A DNA stretch of 5,057 bases, taken from Acidimicrobiaceae bacterium. Its GTDB lineage: Bacteria > Actinomycetota > Acidimicrobiia > Acidimicrobiales > Microtrichaceae. Below the pieces are notes generated by a model, which saw nothing but the letters and a program-made list of their open reading frames with translations, was not told the origin of the DNA and made no database searches. The stretch lies in contig DORQ01000206.1 of NCBI GenBank assembly GCA_003514205.1, forward strand, positions 1-5,057, written 5' to 3'. Every line of letters starts with the position of its first letter. Positions within the stretch are counted from its first letter, which is position 1. Shown here in pieces: positions 1 to 5,057 of this stretch. Made by a program: the position numbers and the translations under genes.

Positions 1-160
1 GGGCTATCCGATCGGAGAAACGGTCGGAAGCAGATGATACCATAATGACGGTAAAGGGCCGAAGCAAACGGAATTTATGCGCCGCTGCCATGGCCAGCGA
101 TACCGAAACGAGACTCATCACAGTTCGGAACCATGCGTTTCGAACCACACCGGTAACGCG
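1..160. other. Non-coding left flank, no convincing gene
   Basis: This stretch follows the lipoprotein stop codon. I see no tRNA, no recognisable protein and no classic intrinsic terminator. A minus-strand frame from an ATG at 118-116 stays open to the left edge (39 codons, beginning MSLVSVSLAMAAAHKF), but it has no Shine-Dalgarno sequence and no family I recognise. It may be the start of a further gene or chance. Weak hairpins exist: 8-14 pairs with 21-27 (7 bp with one G-U pair on the plus strand), 123-127 with 141-145, and 135-139 with 155-159. None has a U-tract, so any terminator role is unsupported. Confidence 0.5.
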
Positions 161-520
161 CTATTTCGAATCCCCGCGACATTGTTGGATTGCCGCCGCG
201 AAAGCCGTTGCCTGCTTCGGTGTCAACGAGGCCTCCCCGGCCTCCGCTGATGCGATCACGTTGGCGAGCTCGACAAGGTCGATTGATCCCTCACGCAACG
301 AGTCAACCACGCACTCGCCAACCTTTGCCTCGCCCGCACCGTAGTAGGCCCCGAGCGCCGACTCAGCCTCGGCCTCCGTCTTCACCGATTTCAGCTGATC
401 GAGGAGTTCACCTTGGGATGGCGGGTCATCAGACCCGCACCCCGCAGCGAGCAACATCGTCAACATGATCGTTGGCAATAGCAACGCACCATGTCCGTCT
501 TTGCGGAAGTCTCTGAGCAT
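161..520 (-). CDS. Small putative lipoprotein with a two-cysteine C-terminal domain
   Basis: A 119-residue protein with a type II signal peptide. A charged n-region (MLRDFRKDGH) is followed by a hydrophobic stretch at about residues 12-26 and a lipobox LAAGC, with Cys28 as the expected lipidated residue. The mature part starts with a short polar linker (GSDDPPSQ) and continues as an Ala/Glu-rich, probably helical domain. It contains two cysteines (Cys70 in GECVVDSL and Cys114 in IQQC) that could form a disulfide outside the membrane. I recognise no named family; small secreted two-Cys helical domains of this look are common in Actinobacteria, but that is recollection, not a search. The ATG at 520 lies 10 bp after the stop of the surface-protein gene, and a weak GAAGG at 538-534 overlaps the end of that gene, so co-transcription is likely. 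The gene is intact. Its function is unknown; it should sit on the outer face of the cytoplasmic membrane. Confidence 0.88.
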   Translation of the reverse strand: MLRDFRKDGHGALLLPTIMLTMLLAAGCGSDDPPSQGELLDQLKSVKTEAEAESALGAYYGAGEAKVGECVVDSLREGSIDLVELANVIASAEAGEASLTPKQATAFAAAIQQCRGDSK

Positions 521-530
521 TGCGCCAACA

Positions 531-1055
531 CTACCTTCGCCTGCAACCCCGGCGGGCCCCTATTAGCAGCGTTCCCGCTGAGAGCGCGATGATCGCGGCG
601 CCAAGAAGGTTGCCAATCGTCGAGCCAGTGAACGCAAGCGTTGCTGGAACCGATGAGGTCTCCACTGCCACCGCAGCGCTGGCCTGGTTATGTGCAACCA
701 CGGAGTTGCCGGCAACGAACAGCGAAACGGTGTTCACCAGTTGCGCAGCCGTGCCCTGGCTCACCGCAGTTGCAAGGTCGATAGTCACCGACTCGCGGGT
801 ACGGATCGTGTTCGTCAACGTGCACGTAACCTCCTGACCCTCAGCGGCACAGGTCGCCCCTGAAGTGGAGGAGGAAACATACGTCAGCCCCTGAGGCAGG
901 TCGTCGACCACCGTTGCTCCGGTCACCGCACGCCCCGCGGGGTTTGACACAACAATGCGCCAGGCCAGGTTCGATCCAGCCTCAACCTCTGGTTGCAGAG
1001 CAGCCTTGGTCACTGTGAGAGCCACCGGCGGAACGAGCCCTCCGCGAATTGGCAA
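531..1055 (-). CDS. C-terminal segment of the surface protein: DUF11 domain and LAFTG sorting signal
   Basis: A 174-residue frame, open upstream to a TGA at 1082-1080; the nominal TTG start at 1055 is just the first possible start after the break. The GGLVPP near its start mirrors the GGLVPL that ends the third SdrD-B-like unit, so this is the continuation of unit 6 rather than a new gene. Residues 11-132 form a DUF11-type domain (AWRIVVSNPAGRAVTGATVVDD; CAAEGQEVTC with a probable disulfide). The tail has all three parts of a cell-wall sorting signal: LAFTG at 140-144, a hydrophobic segment at about 147-167, and RRGCRRR at the end. The pattern LAXTG is the one associated with class E sortases of high-GC Gram-positives. 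No Shine-Dalgarno favours independent translation. The stop is 10 bp before the lipoprotein start. Confidence 0.82.
   Translation of the reverse strand: MPIRGGLVPPVALTVTKAALQPEVEAGSNLAWRIVVSNPAGRAVTGATVVDDLPQGLTYVSSSTSGATCAAEGQEVTCTLTNTIRTRESVTIDLATAVSQGTAAQLVNTVSLFVAGNSVVAHNQASAAVAVETSSVPATLAFTGSTIGNLLGAAIIALSAGTLLIGARRGCRRR
624..638 (-). other. LAFTG sortase recognition motif
   Basis: Codons ctt-gcg-ttc-act-ggc encode LAFTG, 31 residues from the C-terminus, followed by a membrane-spanning stretch and an Arg-rich tail. The Ala at the second position instead of Pro fits the LAXTG variant attributed to class E sortases. By family rule, cleavage would fall between Thr and Gly, with covalent transfer to the cell wall. 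No sortase gene lies in the window. Confidence 0.75.
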
Positions 1056-3438
1056 GCCAGCCCGTGTACCGGGTCGCGATCACACGAGTCGCGCCTGACG
1101 CTGGATCGATCTCACTCTCGGCACCAAGAGGTGACCAGGAGTAGCCATCTGGCGGAACCGGCTTGAAAAGGTAGTCGCCTTCGGGCAGTCCCGTTGCCCG
1201 AGCGCTTCCGTCCGCTCCAGTTGTCACGGTAGCTACCACGGCCCCCGTGACGGGATCGATGATGTTCACGGTGACGCCAACCAGGGGCGGCTCATCGCTG
1301 TCTCGAATTCCGTCACCGTTCTCATCGCTCCACAGAATCACCACCACCTCCTGTGCTGCGTAGAGTCCCGCGTCGATGCTCGGATTGCGGGTGCCAGATC
1401 GCAGCGTTACCAAATCGGACTCGCCAGTCAATCGGTCCATATCGGAATCAGTCTCGGAGTCACCGATTTTTGGCGTGGACAACAGATGGCCCGCCGGGGG
1501 AATCACCCGCACTCGATACTTGCCTGGCCGAAGGCCCTCGAAGCGATACGACCCGTTGAAGTCACTAAGTTCGAATGCGGAGAATGCGCTGCGAACAACG
1601 GTCTCGGTCTCAGAAAGGACTGAACCAGCCTCGTCGAGCAGCTGCACGCGCACTCCCGACAAGTCACGTTCCGTCGAGTCCTGTTTGCCATCAGCATTGG
1701 TATCGAGCCACACCTGATCGCCCACACCTGCATATCGGAAGAAGCCAGCGGCAGAGGAAGCAGCAGCACCCTGGATCGCGAATGGCTCCGACCGGGCCCA
1801 TGTTGCACCGATCGATGGCTCCGAGGCGACATCGCTGTCGGTTGCTTCAGGCCCAACTCCAGCGTCAGTCACAACCCAGTCCTCGGCGAGCACCACTCGA
1901 TAGGTATAGGTCCCCGGCAACAAGCCGTCGAAGGTCACGACCCCCGAAGGCCCAATCGGCAACGTCGCCACCACAACACCGGCTGCGTCGAGCAGTTCGA
2001 CAGTGCCAGCACTGATCACCGAATCATCAGCCAGTTGGCCATCAGCGGCGCCATCCTCAAAAACAGTGACGGTCAGCGATCCAAGTGGGACCAACCCCCC
2101 GTTAACCGTCAGTGTTTGGCCAGAACCAAGGGTGGCTTCGGTAGATGTGTTCGTTGCTGGCAGTATCTGTGAATCCACCCCCGCAGTGGTTGTGTTGTGG
2201 CCCGCCGGCGGTACCACACGAATTGAGTACTCCCCTGGCGGAAGATCCTCAAATCGATAGTTGCCGTCAGTGATCGTTTGAGTTCCCACTACAGCACCCG
2301 TCTCATCGAGCAACTCAACAGTGATGGTGCCAGCGAAGAGCTCCTCACCAACCTCACGGGAACCGTCGCCATCGAGGTCGAGCCAGATTTGGCCTTCGAC
2401 CGCTGCGAGCTGGAACAGCCCCGCATCGAGATCCACATGCCCACCACCCATTAGCGTCACGGTTGCATCTGCACGAGATCCCCCAACCACCAGCGAAACA
2501 TCGCTATCGAGCAGCGAATCGGCGCCCTGGTCCTTGGGTGATAGCTCGAATCCGCTGGGCAGAATGACCTCCACCCGATAGGTGCCAGGCAAAAGTCCGT
2601 CGAACCCATAGGAGCCATCAGCGGCAGTCGTCGTGCGAGCCACCTCCACTCCAGCAGTGTCGTACAAGACAACTACTACCGACTCGAGGCCAACCTCGCC
2701 CACGTCTTGAATGCCGTTGGCGTCGGTATCAACCCACAGGCGGTCCCCAATAGAAGCCGGGGTGTAGAAGCCTGCGTCGAGATCGGTGCGCACCTCATTG
2801 GCAACGAGGCTGAACGGGACAGTGCGAAGCGTGGTGGGATTCGCATCGGAATCCTTCGCCGAATCGCCTACGCCAGCAAGAGTCGCTTCCATGCCAGTTG
2901 GTGCGGTGAATTGGAGACGATAGGTGCCAGGCGGAATGTCGCTCAGTACCCAGACGCCGTTGAGCCCAGTGGAGGTTTCCATCACGGTGACCCCAAGAGC
3001 ATTGATCAACTGAACACGCACCCCTTCGATGCCCGGTTCACCCGCGTCTTGGATGCCGTTTGCGTTGAGATCTTCCCAGACAGTGTCACCAGCTGCCGCC
3101 CCTCGGAACGCAATGACGACAGCCTGATCGGCAACGGCAAGGGGAACCTCATTGGCGGTTGCTTGGACGTCGTTCGTAAAGGTGGTTTCTCCAGCAAGCC
3201 CAGCAGGGATGCTGCCATTGACCACAATGATCCGCTCCTCACCCGGCGCGAGCTGAGCAATATTCCAGCGGAGCACCGACGAAACCAGCGGATTGTGAAC
3301 CATGGGACTCACCGAATCAGCGACAGGAGTCGCTGAACCGAATTCGACCCCGGTGGGCATCGTGTCGATGACCTCAACGTTGTTCAATGTTGACAGCCCG
3401 GGGTTAGCCACCCGGATCGACCAACTCACCCACGCCAA
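982..3438 (-). CDS. Main segment of the surface protein: DUF11-type domain plus six SdrD-B-like domains
   Basis: An 818-residue frame. Its nominal TTG start at 3438 is an artefact of the upstream frame break: residue 5 onward (WSIRVANPGLSTLNNVEVID) is already inside a DUF11-type domain, ending near residue 112. Six Ig-like SdrD-B/Cna-B-type domains follow, at about residues 117-227, 229-344, 346-451, 453-570, 571-695 and 697-795. Most open with a G-D-x-V/L-W-x-D core and an acidic loop (DLNANGIQD, DTDANGIQD, DLDGDGSRE, DTNADGKQD, DENGDGIRD) matching the calcium-binding loop of SdrD B repeats. They then show a LLPGTYR-like turn and close with an AGLY/AGFY-like strand. The fourth domain lacks the clean acidic loop. 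The last ~23 residues (ANSRRARSAGG onward) are out-of-frame read-through past the second break, not real protein. Expected role: a rigid extracellular stalk stabilised by calcium. Ligand unknown. Confidence 0.85.
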   Translation of the reverse strand: MAWVSWSIRVANPGLSTLNNVEVIDTMPTGVEFGSATPVADSVSPMVHNPLVSSVLRWNIAQLAPGEERIIVVNGSIPAGLAGETTFTNDVQATANEVPLAVADQAVVIAFRGAAAGDTVWEDLNANGIQDAGEPGIEGVRVQLINALGVTVMETSTGLNGVWVLSDIPPGTYRLQFTAPTGMEATLAGVGDSAKDSDANPTTLRTVPFSLVANEVRTDLDAGFYTPASIGDRLWVDTDANGIQDVGEVGLESVVVVLYDTAGVEVARTTTAADGSYGFDGLLPGTYRVEVILPSGFELSPKDQGADSLLDSDVSLVVGGSRADATVTLMGGGHVDLDAGLFQLAAVEGQIWLDLDGDGSREVGEELFAGTITVELLDETGAVVGTQTITDGNYRFEDLPPGEYSIRVVPPAGHNTTTAGVDSQILPATNTSTEATLGSGQTLTVNGGLVPLGSLTVTVFEDGAADGQLADDSVISAGTVELLDAAGVVVATLPIGPSGVVTFDGLLPGTYTYRVVLAEDWVVTDAGVGPEATDSDVASEPSIGATWARSEPFAIQGAAASSAAGFFRYAGVGDQVWLDTNADGKQDSTERDLSGVRVQLLDEAGSVLSETETVVRSAFSAFELSDFNGSYRFEGLRPGKYRVRVIPPAGHLLSTPKIGDSETDSDMDRLTGESDLVTLRSGTRNPSIDAGLYAAQEVVVILWSDENGDGIRDSDEPPLVGVTVNIIDPVTGAVVATVTTGADGSARATGLPEGDYLFKPVPPDGYSWSPLGAESEIDPASGATRVIATRYTGWLANSRRARSAGGSHSDQGCSATRG
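1054..3090 (-). repeat. Six tandem SdrD-B-like (Cna-B-type) domain repeats
   Basis: These are protein-level repeats of about 100-125 residues. Approximate unit boundaries: 3090-2758, 2754-2407, 2403-2086, 2082-1729, 1728-1354 and 1350-1054. They are well diverged at the DNA level, so recent duplication or assembly collapse is not suggested. Shared marks are the opening W-x-D with the acidic DxNxDG-type loop, the central G-x-Y-x-F-x-x-L-x-P-G-x-Y turn, and the P-x-G strand after it. Unit 4 has VFEDGAADGQLADD in place of the loop. Unit 5 carries about 12 extra residues before its central turn (around RSAFSAFELSDF). Unit 6 runs into the frame break. Confidence 0.8.
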
Positions 3439-3676
3439 CAGCTGGCAATCCAGCCTGGCTTGCTTCGGTTACCGCCGGGATCGCGCGGCACTGCGAGTTG
3501 AAGCTCCCCGCAGCGCCGGACTGCGCCGAGACATCGAGCGGGTTGACCGCCGTAGAGAGGATCGCTCCGATCAGCGCTACAACAAGCGAGGTTGCGACTG
3601 GTCGCACCAGACGAGACAGGGTAGTGGGAGGGAGAATCCGCATCCCCCCTCTATCGGCAACATCCCGACATTCCAT
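3404..3676 (-). CDS. N-terminal segment of the surface protein: Sec signal peptide
   Basis: A 90-residue frame carrying the export signal of the downstream surface protein. From the ATG at 3676 it begins MECRDVADRGG. A second in-frame ATG at 3643 (MRILPPTTLSRLVRP) gives a more ordinary signal peptide with an Arg-containing n-region, a hydrophobic core (VATSLVVALIGAILS) and a likely cleavage site after DVSA, before QSGAAG. An AGGGGGG run abuts the 3643 ATG, closer than a normal Shine-Dalgarno; 3676 has no good one either, so the start is uncertain. After cleavage the chain reads to PAVGVGE, which fits the lead-in of a DUF11 beta-domain. It then runs into LVDPGG and a stop, while the expected continuation (WSIRVANPG) is in the next frame. 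On its own the 90-residue product would be a signal peptide with no domain. Confidence 0.6.
   Translation of the reverse strand: MECRDVADRGGMRILPPTTLSRLVRPVATSLVVALIGAILSTAVNPLDVSAQSGAAGSFNSQCRAIPAVTEASQAGLPAVGVGELVDPGG
3524..3643 (-). other. Predicted Sec signal peptide of the surface protein
   Basis: Forty residues from the ATG at 3643: Arg3, Arg11 and Arg14 in the n-region, a hydrophobic core of about 15 residues, and a small-residue V-S-A site before Gln. It fits a signal peptidase I substrate, consistent with the C-terminal sorting signal of the same reconstructed protein. Confidence 0.6.
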
Positions 3677-3710
3677 GAGCCGAGGTGAGCACCTGCCAAT
3701 GGAGACTCCT

Positions 3711-3782
3711 CGTCAAACCCGCTGGGGGCCTTCAGACTGGACGTCTCTTTACTCAAAGAGATCGATCGGATTCGTCAAACCC
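3711..3782 (-). promoter_or_regulatory. Pair of 10-bp direct repeats GGGTTTGACG upstream of the surface-protein gene
   Basis: On the minus strand GGGTTTGACG occurs exactly at 3782-3773 and again at 3720-3711, 62 bp apart, about 100 and 35 bp upstream of the ATG at 3676. Each includes TTGACG, five of six bases of the -35 consensus. They could be regulator half-sites, duplicated -35 elements, or chance. No -10 partner is convincing (best TAAAGA at 21 bp from the distal copy). Confidence 0.3.
3744..3761. terminator. A/T-rich hairpin, possible terminator or leader structure
   Basis: TCTCTTT-ACTC-AAAGAGA forms a perfect 7-bp stem with a 4-base loop, about 50 bp after the stop of the pentapeptide gene and 68 bp before the surface-protein ATG. 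It lacks a G/C-rich stem and a following U-run on either strand, so it is a poor intrinsic terminator. It may be a leader or operator-like dyad. Confidence 0.25.
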
Positions 3783-3809
3783 TCAAAGTATGGAATCCAA
3801 TTGCATCGC

Positions 3810-5057
3810 TCAAACTGGCAGACAGGGGGTGGCGGCGTCGTAGGTGGAACCATCGGGGCAGGTCGCTCCCGTGAAGGAATAGTTCGGACTGCCACCTGGC
3901 CAGGAGGCCCCGCTCCAACCGCCTTCGAAGGTGGAATTCTCGAAGTAGCTTGCCCCCCATACGGTTGCACCGGTGGCCGTCACACCACTTAGGTCGGCTC
4001 CTCGAAGGACCATGTTGGCTAGCTCGGCATTCGTGAGGTTTGCTCCGGCAAATGAAGTCGAGCGGAAGGGATTGCCGTTGAACTCGCCGGAAAGCACCAT
4101 CGCGTTCGACCCAGTTCCTGGATTGACATCTAGCCCCATGCGCACACTCGTCATGTTGGTGCCATTCAAATACAGGAGATATGGGGGAGCCACATACCCA
4201 TCGTCGGAGACACCGTCGCTGTCGAAGTCGGTCTGGTCTTCAAATGCCAAGTTCGAGAACACCGAGTCGGACAGATCGGAGCCCGTCAGATCAACCGTCG
4301 ACATCACGACGCCGGTCCATGTGGTGTTGGAGAAATCTGAATTCTTGAAGTCCAATGCGTACAGGTGCACTGCGTCGACTGCCACGCCGGTGGACAGGAA
4401 CGTCGCTCCGGCGAACCTCGCACCGGTCCCAACCTGACACCCGAATCCGATGTTGATGAAGGTCGCATTCGAGAAGTCTGCGGTCGACCAGTTAATCCCG
4501 CGTAGCGTGATGACGGAGGGCAAAGATTGGTTGGTATTGTCGAAGATCGCGCCCGCAAAAGAAGTGGAACCATCCACCACTACAGATCGGCGGCCCTCGG
4601 CGGCCAGTGTCGCCGGCGACCGGTACACATAAAACCACTCGCCGAAGCCACCGTTGAGGCCCACATCCTCAGCGCAAAGCGGATGGCCAGTGTCGACGTT
4701 GGCGCTGTTGTGTCCTGGGCAATAGGTCCCCACGCATGAGCTTCCGCTAGGTCCACCTCCGCCCGTTCCCGTTGGGCCATACACCGTTCCGAAGTCGAAA
4801 TTCACTCCCCCCAGCAACGCGTTGACGAACAGCGCACCGATCAGAATTGCGCCGGCCAGGATTGCCCCAGTGAGGTTCGCCCCCGTCAGGTTGGCGTTCG
4901 TCAGGTTCGCTCCCTCAAGGTTGGCACCAGCAAGGTTTGCGTTGGACAGGTCGGCACCCGTCAGAACTGCACCCCGGAGATCAGCTCCAGCGAGGTTGGC
5001 GCCCGCCAAATTCGCACCCGCCAGGTTGCAGCCAAACAGCGAGACGCCGGGCCCGAT
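3810..5057 (-). CDS. Pentapeptide-repeat protein, 5' end outside window
   Basis: The frame is open to the right edge; reading from 5057 it gives [17 protein letters not shown], so the TTG at 5009 is inside the repeat array and the true start lies beyond the window. At least 415 residues are present. Numbered from 5009: residues 1-72 are regular pentapeptides ([15 protein letters not shown]), a right-handed quadrilateral beta-helix by family knowledge. Residues 73-148 form a Gly/Ser/Cys linker with CVGTYC and a further Cys. Residues 149-258 and 318-383 are looser repeats, mixing F and L at the central position. Between them is an acidic loop [11 protein letters not shown] at 261-271, like a thrombospondin type 3 calcium motif. 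The C-terminus has TCPDG...TPC, a Cys pair often seen closing such proteins. The cysteines suggest an extracytoplasmic location, but no signal peptide is in view. Function unknown; Qnr-type gyrase mimicry seems unlikely given the linker and Cys content. Confidence 0.88.
   Translation of the reverse strand: MGPGVSLFGCNLAGANLAGANLAGADLRGAVLTGADLSNANLAGANLEGANLTNANLTGANLTGAILAGAILIGALFVNALLGGVNFDFGTVYGPTGTGGGGPSGSSCVGTYCPGHNSANVDTGHPLCAEDVGLNGGFGEWFYVYRSPATLAAEGRRSVVVDGSTSFAGAIFDNTNQSLPSVITLRGINWSTADFSNATFINIGFGCQVGTGARFAGATFLSTGVAVDAVHLYALDFKNSDFSNTTWTGVVMSTVDLTGSDLSDSVFSNLAFEDQTDFDSDGVSDDGYVAPPYLLYLNGTNMTSVRMGLDVNPGTGSNAMVLSGEFNGNPFRSTSFAGANLTNAELANMVLRGADLSGVTATGATVWGASYFENSTFEGGWSGASWPGGSPNYSFTGATCPDGSTYDAATPCLPV
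4831..5040 (-). repeat. 15-bp periodic array encoding pentapeptide repeats
   Basis: Fourteen consecutive 15-bp units in phase on the plus strand, with a shared look of T-T-x-G-C-x-C-C-x-x-x-C-A-G-G (for example 4876-4890, 4891-4905, 4921-4935, 5011-5025). Each equals one A-(N/D)-L-x-G pentapeptide on the minus strand. Units at the left (4831-4875) and 4966-4980 are more diverged. The array continues toward the right edge and may extend past it. Confidence 0.8.

Larger units (their letters stand above)
531..3676 (-). pseudogene. Frame-broken LAXTG-anchored surface protein with DUF11 and SdrD-B-like domains (whole locus)
   Basis: Three overlapping minus-strand frames read as one protein. Order: signal peptide (3404-3676 frame), DUF11-type domain plus six SdrD-B-like domains (982-3438 frame), then a second DUF11 domain and LAFTG anchor (531-1055 frame). 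Each junction needs removal of one base: the first between 3468 and 3407, most plausibly near 3432-3422; the second between 1079 and about 1052. With both corrected the product is about 1047 residues (about 1036 from the second ATG at 3643). Domain continuity across both breaks is the reason to treat this as one gene. No other frame disruption is visible. It may be a true pseudogene, a recoded gene, or an intact gene with two insertion errors in the assembly; I favour the last. Expected role: a wall-anchored stalk or adhesin displayed by a class E-type sortase. Confidence 0.75.
3677..3809. other. Intergenic spacer between the pentapeptide and surface-protein genes
   Basis: 133 bp without a supportable gene. 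It holds a perfect 7-bp hairpin (3744-3761) and two copies of a 10-bp direct repeat (3711-3720 and 3773-3782), described separately. Length and position suit the promoter or leader of the surface-protein gene. The minus-strand TTGACG hexamers could be -35 elements, but I find no matching -10 at normal spacing. No known riboswitch consensus, including the c-di-GMP type, was recognised by eye. Confidence 0.55.

Noticed and set aside
8..27. Hairpin CCGATCG / CGGTCGG near the left edge as a terminator
   Set aside because: The stem has a G-U pair (a mismatch on the other strand) and no U-run follows on either strand.
1..118. Minus-strand frame from ATG at 118 running off the left edge (MSLVSVSLAMAAAHKF...)
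   Set aside because: Only 39 codons are visible, without a Shine-Dalgarno sequence, clear promoter or recognisable family. It could be a real gene start, but it cannot be supported from this window.
123..180. TTCGAA-containing stretches resembling a tRNA T-arm
   Set aside because: The flanking bases do not pair as a T-stem, and no acceptor, D or anticodon arm can be built around them.
45..344. Plus-strand 99-codon open frame starting in the left flank
   Set aside because: Most of it is antisense to the lipoprotein gene. It has no ribosome site and no familiar motif.
1575..2015. Plus-strand Arg/Pro/Ser-rich open frame of 146 codons
   Set aside because: The composition is typical of a shadow of a GC-rich minus-strand gene. 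It overlaps units 4 and 5.
2707..3336. A 209-codon plus-strand open frame
   Set aside because: It lies wholly antisense to SdrD-B-like unit 1 and the DUF11 domain, which have clear domain patterns. The antisense product shows no recognisable domain.
3498..3992. Plus-strand 164-codon open frame across the spacer
   Set aside because: It covers the antisense of the signal peptide and of the pentapeptide C-terminus, both better supported on the minus strand.
3810..5057. Pentapeptide protein as a Qnr-like quinolone-resistance or gyrase-mimic protein
   Set aside because: Qnr/MfpA-type proteins are about 180-220 residues of continuous repeats. This one is at least 415 residues with a Gly/Cys linker, an acidic insert and Cys pairs suggestive of export.

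Overview
The window reads as a compact, GC-rich (moderately, by eye) stretch of actinobacterial-type DNA in which every supportable gene lies on the minus strand and encodes an exported or cell-surface protein. The strongest taxonomic hint is a C-terminal LAFTG sorting signal. LAXTG is the pattern associated with class E sortases of high-GC Gram-positives, and here it is followed by a membrane helix and an Arg-rich tail. The genus cannot be named from the sequence; an uncultured actinobacterium is a reasonable guess.

Layout in the direction of transcription (right to left). (1) 5057-3810: the 3' part of a pentapeptide-repeat protein whose start lies beyond the right edge. It has a regular A(D/N)LxG helix block, a Gly/Cys linker, two looser pentapeptide blocks and an inserted DxDxDGxxDD loop that looks calcium binding. 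(2) 3809-3677: a non-coding gap with a perfect A/T-rich hairpin and a 10-bp direct repeat whose minus-strand copy contains TTGACG. (3) 3676-531: one long surface-protein gene split over three reading frames by two apparent one-base insertions. Reassembled, it gives about 1047 residues: signal peptide, DUF11-type domain, six SdrD-B-like (Cna-B-type) domains, a second DUF11 domain and the LAFTG anchor. (4) 520-161: a small lipoprotein starting 10 bp after the stop of the surface protein, probably co-transcribed with it. (5) 160-1: no convincing gene.

Taken together this looks like a cell-envelope locus: a sortase-anchored, calcium-stabilised stalk or adhesin, a small lipoprotein behind it, and a repeat-rich, probably extracytoplasmic beta-helix protein in front. 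A functional link between them is inference from orientation and spacing. The oddest directly visible point is the pair of same-direction frame breaks in a gene that otherwise keeps intact domains and its sorting signal. Sequencing or assembly error is the simplest explanation, with recent decay or recoding as alternatives.
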